A stretch of 64,000 nucleotides of DNA from Terriglobia bacterium (GTDB lineage: Bacteria; Acidobacteriota; Terriglobia; Bryobacterales; Bryobacteraceae). Location: positions 1 through 64,000 of the forward strand of contig JAIQFN010000006.1 of the NCBI GenBank assembly GCA_020073265.1, written 5' to 3'. Shown here piece by piece: positions 51,249 through 59,647 of this stretch. The notes under the pieces were generated by a model. It was not told where the DNA came from, made no database searches, and was given only the letters and a program-made list of their open reading frames with translations. The translations under genes were made by a program, and so were the position numbers. The stretch's first letter is position 1. Each line of letters begins with the position of its first letter.

Positions 51249-52480
51249 TGCTTCTCCTGCGGCTCGGTCAAGGCGACCTCGACGCCGGCTGCAATTCCTT
51301 CGACTGCGACTTCATCCGGGTTGCGAGCTTTCACGCGAACCTCTCGCGGGACATATTGATCCTGTGCCTGGACGTACACGGCCGGTTTTCCGTTGCGCGT
51401 AAAGAGGGCCTTGACCGGGATGCTGATGGCGTCGGGAATTCTGGTGCGGATGAGGTCGGCGCCGGCGTTCATTCCGGGGCGCATGCGCGGGTCGGGCTTC
51501 TCGAGTTGCGCGTAAGCGCGGAAGCTGCGCGTGGGAGGCCACTCGTTGAAGCTCCGTTCGGTGAGCGGCGTGATGGCAACCAGTTTGGCGCGCAGCACTT
51601 GTTCGGGAAACGCATCCACGTGGACCAGAACGTCGCTGCCCACCTGGATCAGCCCGCGGTCCGTTTCATCCACCTTGCTTTCCATCTGCAGCGTCGCCAG
51701 ATCGGGAATCTCGGCCAGAGTTGCGCCGGGCCAGGCGTGATCGCCCACCTTGAAGGGCTGCGCGTTCACCCAACCCTGCGAGAAATTGGGCAGGTAGTTG
51801 ATGACGCCGTTCAGCGGGCTCTTCAGCTCCATCTTGGCCAGGTGGGAGTTGGCCAGATCCACCTGCGCCTGCGCGGTGCGGAGTCCGCGTTCGAGCGATG
51901 CGATGGTGCGTTCTTCGGCGCGGCGATGCACCGCGATGGCGGCCTGCCGAACCTTCAGGCGCTCTTCGGCCATGGCGAGATCGATGGCGCTCTCTTCTCC
52001 CTGGATGGCGCTGACCACTGATTTCTTGGAAGCTTCCAGGCGCGCGCGTTCGGCCTGGTATTGCGCGGTGGCCAGGTCCAGAGCATCCTGATCGATGGTG
52101 ATGCGCGAGTGGGCCTTGGCCTGGTCGAGCGAAGCCTGCGCCTGTTGCAGCGCGGCCTGTTTCTCGACCAGATCCTGCTGGGTGCGGCTGGGATCAAAAC
52201 GGACCACGGCCTCACCGGCCTTGACTTCGCTGCCCGATGGCGCCATCCAGATGATCTGCAGGTCGGGCACGTCCAGGGGAGCAATCACCTGCACGAAACG
52301 GTCGGCCACCAGCTCGCCGCGGCAACGGACCAGCTCGAGAAAATCGCCCTTGCGCGCGCGGGCGAAGGGCAGGCTGACGGCATCGTGCGCGCGGCGAAAC
52401 TCGCGGATCGCCAGAGCCGATCCGGCGGCGACGATCAGCAGAATGGCCGCCCGCAGCAGGAATTTCTGGTAGCGCTTCAC
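51245..52480 (-). CDS. HlyD-family periplasmic adaptor 2
   Basis: About 411 residues from GTG 52480 (VKRYQKFLLRAAILLIVAAGSAL), whose GTGA overlaps the TGA stop of the upstream gene. TM anchor ~8-26; 'GSEVKAGEAVVRFDPSRTQQDL' lipoyl half; coiled hairpin (~90-200); 'MELKSPLNGVINYLPNFSQG' second half; then a beta-barrel with 'RMRPGMNAGADLI'. The upstream extension of the open frame to 52813 is a shadow of the preceding gene. Confidence 0.85.
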   Translation of the reverse strand: MKRYQKFLLRAAILLIVAAGSALAIREFRRAHDAVSLPFARARKGDFLELVRCRGELVADRFVQVIAPLDVPDLQIIWMAPSGSEVKAGEAVVRFDPSRTQQDLVEKQAALQQAQASLDQAKAHSRITIDQDALDLATAQYQAERARLEASKKSVVSAIQGEESAIDLAMAEERLKVRQAAIAVHRRAEERTIASLERGLRTAQAQVDLANSHLAKMELKSPLNGVINYLPNFSQGWVNAQPFKVGDHAWPGATLAEIPDLATLQMESKVDETDRGLIQVGSDVLVHVDAFPEQVLRAKLVAITPLTERSFNEWPPTRSFRAYAQLEKPDPRMRPGMNAGADLIRTRIPDAISIPVKALFTRNGKPAVYVQAQDQYVPREVRVKARNPDEVAVEGIAAGVEVALTEPQEKQ

Positions 52481-53448
52481 TGGGGCGCCTCGATGTCCAC
52501 GGCGGCCGAAAGGTCGGGCATCAGATGAGGATCGCTTTGATCGAGCACGAAGAGCGCGCTGAAGGTCTTCACCGGCGTTCCCAGGGCGGCGGTGGCCGCG
52601 GGGCTGGCGGAGGCGAAATGCGCATGGAAAGCGATCTCGGGAAACGCGTCCAGGTGCACGGTGGCGGTGGCGCCCTTCACCAGCACGGCCCCGTCCGGCT
52701 CGCCGACGGTGAGTTCGATCTCCATCTCGGAGGGATCGAAAACTTTGAGGAGCGGGCTGCCGGGCCACAACTGATCGCCTTCCTGCGGATGACCCACCGA
52801 GTTGTTGCGCCACATATTTTCGAGCGCAGCCATGCCTCGGATCGGCGCGCGAACCAAAAGCAGCTCGGAGTTTTTGATCTGCCGCGTGACGTAACGCTGC
52901 TGCCGGTCGCGCTGCAACTCGAGGCCGCGCAGTTCGGCTTTTTCGGCGTCCTCGTGGTAGCGGTTGGATCGCTCCAGGCTGGCGACGTGTTCGCGCGCGT
53001 CCGCCAGTTTGACTTCGTTCTTCTGGCGCTCGATTTCGCTGAGCACGGGGCCCTTGCGGCTTTCAATGGCGGCCTTCTTCAGGTCGGATTCCGCCTGCTG
53101 GAGAGCCGACTCTCGTCCTTCGGCGTTGCTGGTCTGCTCGGCCTTCTTGGTTTCGATCTGGTGGTCGAGGTCGTCGAGGCGCGAGCGGGAGTCGTCGAGC
53201 AGCTTCAGCTCGTTGGTGCGGTCGAAGGACGCGATGGGATCGCCTTGCGCGACGCTGGTGCCGTTCCGAATCAGCGTTGCGAGCGTGAGATTGCCGCCCA
53301 GGCCGGCGATGCGTGGAACCAGAACCGTGACCGAATGGACGGCCCGGATGACACCGGTGGCCCGAACCGTGCGCCGGGCAGGCTGGTCGCCGACCAGAAG
53401 CATCGCGGCCGCGGTGAGGGGTACGACTAAGTACGCCAGCGTTCTCAA
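52477..53448 (-). CDS. HlyD-family periplasmic adaptor 1
   Basis: 323 residues from TTG 53448, six nt after GGAGG. An N-terminal anchor (LAYLVVPLTAAAMLLVG) is followed by 'NGTSVAQGDPIASFDRTNELKLLDDSRSRLDDLDHQIE' leading into a long coiled coil (~80-180), then 'LLVRAPIRGMAALENMW' and a beta-barrel part with 'HLMPDLSAAVDIEAP'. It is shorter than typical adaptors and lacks a membrane-proximal domain. First gene of the efflux operon; three adaptors in a row is unusual. Confidence 0.83.
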   Translation of the reverse strand: MRTLAYLVVPLTAAAMLLVGDQPARRTVRATGVIRAVHSVTVLVPRIAGLGGNLTLATLIRNGTSVAQGDPIASFDRTNELKLLDDSRSRLDDLDHQIETKKAEQTSNAEGRESALQQAESDLKKAAIESRKGPVLSEIERQKNEVKLADAREHVASLERSNRYHEDAEKAELRGLELQRDRQQRYVTRQIKNSELLLVRAPIRGMAALENMWRNNSVGHPQEGDQLWPGSPLLKVFDPSEMEIELTVGEPDGAVLVKGATATVHLDAFPEIAFHAHFASASPAATAALGTPVKTFSALFVLDQSDPHLMPDLSAAVDIEAPQ

Positions 53449-53694
53449 GACGCTCCTCCGGTTTTGCGCTACATCAGCTTTAGACGCCGAAAGGGCAGGA
53501 AACGGACAGGCAAAATGCTCACCAAATTCGTTCGTCGTGAAAGCCGTTGATTTTTCAGTATATTCGACGCGCGGGGTAGCCGGGTGTTAGTGCGTTTGCG
53601 GCCCAGGTGAGCTGGGGTCGCTCGACGCGAGTTCCTTGGTTCCTTGGTTCATTGGTTCATTGGTTCTCTGCCCTTGGTGTAAGCTTGTCACATT
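53449..53694. other. Divergent intergenic region with short tandem repeat
   Basis: Between the efflux operon and the esterase gene. 53632-53667 holds imperfect tandem 9-mers (GGTTCCTTGGTTCCTTGGTT then CATTGGTTCATTGGTTC). No gene seen. Confidence 0.5.
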
Positions 53695-54669
53695 ATGCTG
53701 AGTGAGAAGCTGGATCTCAACGTTCGGTTGTTGTTGCAGGCCATTCAAGGGGAGGGCAATCCGCCGCTCGAGAGCTTGCCGCCGGTGGAAGCGCGCAAGG
53801 CCGCGGCCGAGAGTATGCAGCCGGTCAGAGGCACGCCGGAGACGGTGCGGTCGGTGGAGGATCTGCGGATTCCCGGTCCGCTGGGCGAGATCCCGATCCG
53901 CGTGTACACACCGGAGCCGGATGCGCCGCGCGCGGGCCTGGTGTACTTTCATGGCGGTGGCTGGGTGATCGGCGATCTGGACACGCACGACGTGCCGTGC
54001 CGGGCGATCGCGCGGCGCTCGGGAGCCGTGGTGGTGTCGGTGGACTATCGGCTGGCCCCTGAACACAAGTTCCCGGCGGCGGTGACCGATTGCTACGCGG
54101 CCACGGTGTGGGTTTCAGAGAACGCGGCGCGGCTGGGCATCGATCCGCAGAGAATCTGCGTGGGCGGCGACAGCGCGGGCGGAAATCTGGCGGCGGTGGT
54201 CGCGCTCAAGAGCCGCGACGAGAAAGGTCCCGCCATTGCGCTGCAGGCCATGGTTTATCCGGTGACGGATCTTTCTTCGTTCGACACGGACTCGTATCAG
54301 GAGTTCGCCCAGGGCTATCAGCTCACGCGAACCATGATGGATTGGTTCCGCGACCTGTATCTCGGGAGCGCCGAGGACGGCCGGAGTGCGCACGCGTCGC
54401 CGCTGCTGGCTCGCGACTTGCGGGGGTTGCCGCCGGCGGTGATTCTTACGGCCGAATGCGATCCGCTGCGGGATGAAGGCGAGGCTTACGCCAAGCGGCT
54501 CAAGGATGCGGGAGTGCCGGTTGCGAGCACGCGGCATGCGGGCATGATCCATCCGTTTTTCTCGCTGGCGGGGGCGGTGCCGCAAGCGCTGGAGGCGTAT
54601 CAGCAGATCGCGGACGTGGTGCGTGCGGCGGGGCGGCAGTCATCGAGCGTGGGGGCGGTGTCGATTTAG
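53695..54669 (+). CDS. HSL-family (bacterial hormone-sensitive lipase-like) esterase
   Basis: 324 residues. Oxyanion motif 'YFHGGGWVIGD' (~residue 82), nucleophile 'GDSAGGNLAA' (Ser ~157), catalytic Asp in 'AECDPLRDEGE' (~255) and His in 'GMIHPFFSLAG' (~285). The cap region at the N-terminus is ~50 residues. Cytoplasmic, no signal peptide. Probably hydrolyses short-chain acyl esters. Preceded by a short tandem repeat and followed by a family A hairpin. Confidence 0.92.
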   Translation: MLSEKLDLNVRLLLQAIQGEGNPPLESLPPVEARKAAAESMQPVRGTPETVRSVEDLRIPGPLGEIPIRVYTPEPDAPRAGLVYFHGGGWVIGDLDTHDVPCRAIARRSGAVVVSVDYRLAPEHKFPAAVTDCYAATVWVSENAARLGIDPQRICVGGDSAGGNLAAVVALKSRDEKGPAIALQAMVYPVTDLSSFDTDSYQEFAQGYQLTRTMMDWFRDLYLGSAEDGRSAHASPLLARDLRGLPPAVILTAECDPLRDEGEAYAKRLKDAGVPVASTRHAGMIHPFFSLAGAVPQALEAYQQIADVVRAAGRQSSSVGAVSI

Positions 54670-54697
54670 GACGCGAGGTTCAAGGACAAGAATCTTG

Positions 54698-54737
54698 CCG
54701 GCTAAAGCCGGGCTGCAGGCAGGATTGCCTGCCCCAC
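54698..54737. repeat. Double-hairpin repeat, family A copy 3 (inverted)
   Basis: CCGGCTAAAGCCGGGCTGCA GGCAGGATTGCCTGCCCCAC; the reverse complement aligns with the units at 5621 and 27565. It lies between the esterase stop and the cytochrome gene stop, ending next to the latter. Confidence 0.85.
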
Positions 54738-54738
54738 G

Positions 54739-56379
54739 CTAGCCCTTGGGAAGCTGGAGCAGGTACTTGCAGAGGGCGTCCATGTCCTCGGCGGCGAACT
54801 TGTAGGGCGGCATGATGGTGCCCTTGGAAACGGCCTGCGGATCGTTGAAGTGCTGTTCGAGCCAGGCTCGGTCGTGACGATCTCCCACGCCATCGAGCGG
54901 CGGGCCGAGCTTCTTGCCGACGCCGTTGATCTGGTGGCAGGTGTCGCAGTGATTGGACTGGTAGACCAGGGCGCCTTGGACCACGTAATCGGGCGCGGCC
55001 ATGATGGCGCCCTCGTTGTCCGGCGTCAACTTCAGCACGAACGCCGACAGCGCGGTCAGTTCCGAATCCTTGAGCTGCACGGGCGGCATGGAACTGCCGG
55101 GCACGATGGTGGCCGGATTCTTGAAATGTGGAACCAGCCAGGCGGCGTTGCGATGCTCGGCCGGCATCTTGGTGAGATCCGGTCCAATGCCTTGCTTGCC
55201 GCCTCCGGGATGGCAGGCTTTGCAGTTCCCCTTGCGGAAAAGCGCGAGTCCTTGCAGTTCTTCCGGTGACAGGTTCTGCCAGGGCTGCAGCGCCGTGGCG
55301 CTTTCCGAGGGCGCGGCCAATCCGTTTTCCTCGGGGTTGGGAGGCGTGGTCATGACGGCGGCGGTGGTGAGGCCGGTCCACGCGAGGGCGGCGAGAAACG
55401 CGGCGGCGAAGGCGAAGGTGCGCTTTCCGAGGCGCACCATGGGACCGCGATCGATGAACGGAATCAAAAGCAGAGTGAGCACCGCCACGCCGGGCAGCAC
55501 CACGGCGCCCACTACTTCGAGCGGGCCCTTGAAGAACTTCAGGGTCTGGAACAGAAACAGGAAATACCACTCGGGGCGCGGAATGTAAGCGGTGTCGGTG
55601 GGATCGGCGAGCCGGCCGAGCGGGACTTCGGCCACCACCGCCAGGGTGAACAGGATGATGAAGGCGATGGCGACGCCGACGGTATCCTTAAAGACCTGTT
55701 CGGGGAAAAATTTCCGGCGCGGAGCATTGTCGCCGACGGCGGGCGCGACGCCGTGCTTGCGCACCAGGAAAATATGGATGCCGATCAGGATCATCACCAG
55801 TGGCGGCAACAGAATGGTGTGCAGCGCATAGAAGCGCGAGAACGTGACTCGGCTGACGCCATTCTCGCTGCCGAGCAGGCGTGTCAGATACGGTCCTAAG
55901 ACAGGCGCCGATCCGGTGATCTGAGTGGTGACCACGGTACCCCAGTACGCGCGATTGTCCCAGGGCAGCAGGTAACCGGTGAGCCCGAAGACCATCACGA
56001 CCAGCAGCAGAACCACGCCCACCATCCAGGTGGCTTCGCGCGGCTTCTTGTAGGCGCCGTACAGGAACACCTGGGTCATGTGCAGGACCACGATGATCAG
56101 CATCATGCTGGCGCCCCAGTGGTGCAGGCCGCGGATCAGCTTGCCGCCGGTCAGCTCGGTCATGATGTAGCGGACGCTATTGTAGGAATCGCCGGGAGTG
56201 GCGGCGTAGTTGAAAGCCAGCAGGCCGCCGGTGAAAACCTGGATCACAAAGAAGAACACCGCGGCGCTGCCGATGATCTGGTGCCAGCCGCTGGAGGCGG
56301 GGATGTCTTCGTAGAGGAAATTCTTGATGGCCGACTCGAGGCCGGTGCGATGCTCTAGCCAGTCGATGATCTTACGCAT
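54739..56379 (-). CDS. Cytochrome b fused to a di-heme cytochrome c tail
   Basis: 546 residues from ATG 56379 (MRKIIDWLEHRTGLE). Cytochrome b core with eight TM helices and bis-His heme ligand pairs in 'RGLHHWGASMMLIIVVLHMTQ' (helix B) and 'FYALHTILLPPLVMILIGIHIF' (helix D); the Qo-site motif appears as 'RPEWYFLFLFQ' (PEWY). The C-terminal ~190 residues contain two CxxCH heme sites, 'CKACHPGG' (~405) and 'CDTCHQING' (~500), with Met ligand candidates 'GSSMPP' and 'GTIMPPY'. The fusion replaces separate cytochrome c1 and c subunits. Overlaps the Rieske gene by 8 nt. Confidence 0.9.
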   Translation of the reverse strand: MRKIIDWLEHRTGLESAIKNFLYEDIPASSGWHQIIGSAAVFFFVIQVFTGGLLAFNYAATPGDSYNSVRYIMTELTGGKLIRGLHHWGASMMLIIVVLHMTQVFLYGAYKKPREATWMVGVVLLLVVMVFGLTGYLLPWDNRAYWGTVVTTQITGSAPVLGPYLTRLLGSENGVSRVTFSRFYALHTILLPPLVMILIGIHIFLVRKHGVAPAVGDNAPRRKFFPEQVFKDTVGVAIAFIILFTLAVVAEVPLGRLADPTDTAYIPRPEWYFLFLFQTLKFFKGPLEVVGAVVLPGVAVLTLLLIPFIDRGPMVRLGKRTFAFAAAFLAALAWTGLTTAAVMTTPPNPEENGLAAPSESATALQPWQNLSPEELQGLALFRKGNCKACHPGGGKQGIGPDLTKMPAEHRNAAWLVPHFKNPATIVPGSSMPPVQLKDSELTALSAFVLKLTPDNEGAIMAAPDYVVQGALVYQSNHCDTCHQINGVGKKLGPPLDGVGDRHDRAWLEQHFNDPQAVSKGTIMPPYKFAAEDMDALCKYLLQLPKG

Positions 56380-56884
56380 GTGGCTCCGGAGGTCCGATCT
56401 GCAGAACGCCTCCCTCAACCTTCACCGAGTATCGATCCAGCGGGCGCGGGGCCGGGCCGCCCAGCACTTTGCCGTCGACCGAGAACGCGGAGGTGTGGCA
56501 CGGGCAGACGAAGGTGTGCGAGGGGTCGTCCCAGTGATAAGCGCAGCCCAGATGCGTGCAATTGGGCGTGAAGGCGATCACCTGGTTGTCGGGTTGCTTC
56601 ACCACCCAGGCGGTGGCTTTCTCGGTGATCAATTGCCAGCCGTCGGCACGAGTGCGCTGGAAGGAGATCTCGGTGGGCTTGCCGGCCGGGATGGAGGACA
56701 GGTCGGCGGTCTTCACCCATTCGCTGGCTTTGCGAGCCTTGGGCGGGAAGAGCAGGTAGATGGCCGCCGGGACAGCCACAGCGGCGCCGATGAGGCCCAT
56801 GACGCCATTGATGAACAGGATGTAGAAATTCCTACGCGTGGGGGGCAATTCCACGGCGGGTTCGTGGGAATGATGTTCTGCCAT
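56372..56884 (-). CDS. Rieske [2Fe-2S] protein of a bc complex
   Basis: 170 residues. A single N-terminal TM anchor (~22-45, 'FYILFINGVMGLIGAAVAVPAAIYLLF') preceded by 'PTRRNF', a possible Tat motif, then the Rieske fold. Cluster ligands: 'CTHLGC' (~110) and 'CPCHTSAF' (~127). The product is the quinol-oxidising partner of cytochrome b/c encoded immediately downstream with an 8-nt overlap. The PPKARKA linker forms the hinge. Confidence 0.92.
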   Translation of the reverse strand: MAEHHSHEPAVELPPTRRNFYILFINGVMGLIGAAVAVPAAIYLLFPPKARKASEWVKTADLSSIPAGKPTEISFQRTRADGWQLITEKATAWVVKQPDNQVIAFTPNCTHLGCAYHWDDPSHTFVCPCHTSAFSVDGKVLGGPAPRPLDRYSVKVEGGVLQIGPPEPHA

Positions 56885-56978
56885 TTGATTCAGTTCTCTA
56901 ATGTACTTGATGGCGGACGGGGGGTCAAGAAGCCTTGGGGCTGGCGGTGCACCGTCCCACAGCGGTTCCTCTCCAGGT

Positions 56979-57317
56979 CTACAGCGCGCCGTCGCCGCGG
57001 TCGTCGTTGCGGATGCGGATGGCTTCGGCCACGTCGAAGACGAACACTTTCCCGTCGCCGATCTTGCCGGTGCGGGCGCTGGAGACCACGGTCTGGATCA
57101 CTTCCTGCGCGCGCGCGTCCGCGACCACCATCTCCACTTTGACCTTGGGCAACAGATCCACCTGGTATTCCATACCGCGATAGACTTCTTTGTGGCCCTT
57201 CTGCCGGCCGTGTCCGCGCACCTCGGAAATGGTCATGCCGTCGACGCCGATGGCCTTCAGAGCTTCTTTCACGTCTTCGAGTTTGTGGGGCTGGATGATG
57301 GCTTCTATTTTTTTCAT
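56979..57317 (-). CDS. glnK: PII nitrogen regulatory protein (GlnB/GlnK)
   Basis: 112 residues, standard length. 'MKKIEAIIQPHKLEDVKEAL', T-loop 'GHKEVYRGMEYQVDLLPKVK' with Tyr51 (the uridylylation site in proteobacteria), B-loop 'TGKIGDGKVFVFDV' and the C-loop Arg residues 'IRIRNDDRG'. It binds ATP/ADP and 2-oxoglutarate. Immediately downstream of an amt gene (13 bp), the usual glnK-amtB pairing but with amt first. Probably gates the ammonium transporter. Confidence 0.93.
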   Translation of the reverse strand: MKKIEAIIQPHKLEDVKEALKAIGVDGMTISEVRGHGRQKGHKEVYRGMEYQVDLLPKVKVEMVVADARAQEVIQTVVSSARTGKIGDGKVFVFDVAEAIRIRNDDRGDGAL

Positions 57318-57330
57318 GGCTGGCCTCGGG

Positions 57331-58710
57331 CTACGCTTCGAGATTATAACCTTCTTCGCCGTGCATGCTGACGTCCAGTCCCTCGATTTCCTGCTCGGGC
57401 GCGACGCGCAGCCCGATCACGACGTCGCATATTTTCAGGATGATGAGCGTTCCCACGATGGCCAGGCCCCAGGAAATCAGCACCGCGATGCCCTGATTGA
57501 GCACCTGGCCCGCGTTGCCATCCACCATGCCCAGGGGAAGGACCTTGCCGCCGGCGTCCTTGAGGCCGTCGTTGACGGCGCTGGTGGCGAACACGCCCGT
57601 CAGGAGCGCGCCCAGAGTTCCGCCCGCGCCGTGGACTCCGAAGGCATCCAGGCTGTCGTCGTAGCCGAACTTGCTCTTGACGGCGGTGACCATGAAGAAG
57701 CAGACCAGGCCGGCCGCGAAACCGATCAGCAGGGCCGGAAACGGCTTGACGAATCCGGAGGCGGGCGTGATGGCCACCAGTCCGGCGACCGCGCCCGAGA
57801 TCGCGCCCAGCACGCTGGGCTTGCCATTGTGCACCCATTCGGCCAGCATCCAGCCCAGCACGGCGGCGGCGGTGGCGAAGTGCGTGGCTACGAACGCGCT
57901 GGTGGCTAACGACGAGGCCGCCACAGCGCTGCCCGCATTGAATCCGAACCAGCCGACCCACAGCAGGCAGGCGCCGATGACGCTGATCACCACGTTGTGC
58001 GGCTTCATGGGCTCGGACCCGAAGCCTTTCCGCTTGCCCAGGTACAGTGCGCAGATGAGCGCCGAAACACCGGAGCTGATGTGCACCACCGTTCCGCCGG
58101 CGAAATCGAAGGTGGGGATTTTGCCGCCCAGAAACGCATTCAGAAAGCCGCCCTTGCCCCACACCATGTGCGCCAGAGGGAAGTACACCAGGAACATCCA
58201 CAGCACCGTGAACAAGAGCATGGCGCTGAACTTCATGCGTTCGGCGAAGGCGCCGGAAATCAGCGCCGGCGTGATGATGGCGAACATGAGCTGGTAGACC
58301 ATGTAGGTCTGGTGCGGGACGGTGGCGCCATAGTCGGCATTGGGCGCGGCGCCGACTCCATTCAAGAACAGATATCGCAGATCGCCGAGGAACGGCGTGC
58401 CTTCACCGAACGCCAGGCTGTAACCGACGATGGCCCACAGCACCGTGACGACCGCCATCAGGACGAAGCTGTGCATCATGGTGCCCAGGACGTTCTTGCG
58501 CCGCACCAAGCCGCCGTAAAAGAGCGCCAGGCCGGGCCCGGTCATCATCAGCACCAGCGCGGCGCTGGTGAGCATCCAGGCATTGTCGCCGGCGCTTTGA
58601 GCCGACTTGACGGCCGCCTCCAGATTGCTGATTCGGGTTTCCGTGGGGACCGCTTGAGCCAGTGCCAGCAGGGGCAGGAAGAGAAGGAGCGCGCAACGAC
58701 TTGGTCGCAT
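57331..58710 (-). CDS. amt: Ammonium transporter Amt
   Basis: 459 residues from ATG 58710, giving signal peptide MRPSRCALLLFLPLLALAQA. The frame is open upstream without support. Eleven TM helices: 'WMLTSAALVLMMTGPGLALFYGGLVR' at the start, 'DFAGGTVVHISSGVSALICALYLGKR' (conserved Asp and pore His), 'FVKPFPALLIGFAAGLVCFF', 'FGVHGAGGTLGALLTGVFA' with the second pore His, and a cytosolic tail 'DVSMHGEEGYNLEA'. It conducts ammonium across the inner membrane and is regulated by the adjacent PII protein. Confidence 0.95.
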   Translation of the reverse strand: MRPSRCALLLFLPLLALAQAVPTETRISNLEAAVKSAQSAGDNAWMLTSAALVLMMTGPGLALFYGGLVRRKNVLGTMMHSFVLMAVVTVLWAIVGYSLAFGEGTPFLGDLRYLFLNGVGAAPNADYGATVPHQTYMVYQLMFAIITPALISGAFAERMKFSAMLLFTVLWMFLVYFPLAHMVWGKGGFLNAFLGGKIPTFDFAGGTVVHISSGVSALICALYLGKRKGFGSEPMKPHNVVISVIGACLLWVGWFGFNAGSAVAASSLATSAFVATHFATAAAVLGWMLAEWVHNGKPSVLGAISGAVAGLVAITPASGFVKPFPALLIGFAAGLVCFFMVTAVKSKFGYDDSLDAFGVHGAGGTLGALLTGVFATSAVNDGLKDAGGKVLPLGMVDGNAGQVLNQGIAVLISWGLAIVGTLIILKICDVVIGLRVAPEQEIEGLDVSMHGEEGYNLEA

Positions 58711-58788
58711 AGTGGTAAATGATACACCGACCCAGGGCTGAGGCGCCACTAAGATCTCGGGGCGGTTAGATACGGCGCACACTTGCCG

Positions 58789-59100
58789 TTAGGATTTTCG
58801 GCCGTCAGCCTTGGGCTTCCATTTCAGACCGCCGCTGAACTCCAGGCCGACCACGTAGCGAGTGGCTTTCCGCGCGCAACTCCGCACCGAGGCGGTACCG
58901 TGCAAGAACTTCTCGGCGCGAAAGTTCACGTAGGTGCCTTCTTTCACCGGAAGAGGCACTTCGAGCCGCATTCCGTCCTCGGAGACATCCACGGTGCGGC
59001 CGCTGGTGAATTCCTCGTTGCCCAGGCGATTCTTCCACGACAAATACACCGGAGTGCCATGGGGGATTCGTTCGTGGCGGCGGAGATTGCCTCGCGGCAT
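58789..59100 (-). CDS. PilZ-domain protein
   Basis: 103 residues, a single PilZ domain. c-di-GMP-binding motifs: 'RRHERIP' (RxxxR type) at residues 7-13 and 'TVDVSEDGMRLEV' (D/NxSxxG) at ~37-48. The rest forms the beta-barrel ending 'YVVGLEFSGG'. Stand-alone effector; partner unknown. Its divergent neighbour is marR. Confidence 0.85.
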   Translation of the reverse strand: MPRGNLRRHERIPHGTPVYLSWKNRLGNEEFTSGRTVDVSEDGMRLEVPLPVKEGTYVNFRAEKFLHGTASVRSCARKATRYVVGLEFSGGLKWKPKADGRKS

Positions 59101-59174
59101 AAACCGAACTGTAACAATTGCGGGCGGCCGGTGGCAAGGGTCTCGCGGCCGTGGCGCGGCCGGGTTTTTGATTT

Positions 59175-59191
59175 ATATCGTGTTACGATAT
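59175..59191. promoter_or_regulatory. Candidate MarR operator
   Basis: ATATCG-TGTTA-CGATAT is a 17-bp perfect inverted repeat located 7 bp before the marR start codon (59198), overlapping the likely -10 region (TATTAT 59189-59194; TTGATT 59168-59173). Size and symmetry fit a MarR-family dimer site, suggesting autorepression of marR-clc. Confidence 0.55.
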
Positions 59192-59197
59192 TATTGA

Positions 59198-59647
59198 ATG
59201 GACCTATCCTTGGTGGAATATCAAGCTTTGGCGGAACTGCGCTATCAGATCCGCCGGTACGTGCATTTCAGCGAAGAGCAGGCCCGCCAGCACGGCTTGG
59301 AGCCGCAGCAGCACCAGTTGCTGCTGGCCATCAAGGGACTTCCGGAAGGGGCCCGAGCCACGATCGGCGAGCTGGCGGTGCGGCTGCAACTGAAGCACCA
59401 CAGCACGGTGGAATTAGTCGATCGCCTGGCACAGCACGGCTACGTATTCCGCAGTGCCGGCCAAGACGACCGGCGCGAGGTCCTGGTTCGCCTTTCCGGA
59501 CCCGGCGGACGCATCCTGCGAAGCCTCTCGCTGGCCCATCAGCAGGAGTTGAAGACCGCCGGTCCGGCGCTAGGAACGGCATTGCGGGCGTTGCGCAAGG
59601 CCAGACGAACGCGGTCCAAGCACAGCGGCGCGGGGCACGCAGCATGA
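59198..59647 (+). CDS. MarR-family transcription regulator
   Basis: 149 residues. An N-terminal dimerisation helix 'YQALAELRYQIRRYVHFSEEQAR' is followed by the winged helix 'TIGELAVRLQLKHHSTVELVDRLAQHGYV' and the wing 'RSAGQDDRREVLVRLSGPGG', the MarR D-x-R-x-x/R signature. Its stop overlaps the ClC gene start by ATGA, so the two are co-translated. A palindromic operator lies just upstream. The ligand is unknown; control of the chloride channel gene is the obvious role. Confidence 0.88.
   Translation: MDLSLVEYQALAELRYQIRRYVHFSEEQARQHGLEPQQHQLLLAIKGLPEGARATIGELAVRLQLKHHSTVELVDRLAQHGYVFRSAGQDDRREVLVRLSGPGGRILRSLSLAHQQELKTAGPALGTALRALRKARRTRSKHSGAGHAA

Noticed and set aside
52481-52813. N-terminal extension of adaptor 2, an Arg/Gly-rich frame
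   Set aside because: It is an out-of-frame reading of adaptor 1; the TM anchor begins right after the GTG at 52480.
58783-59643. Upstream extension of the ClC reading frame to 58783
   Set aside because: It runs through PilZ and marR in other frames. ClC homology begins at the ATG at 59644, which overlaps the marR stop.
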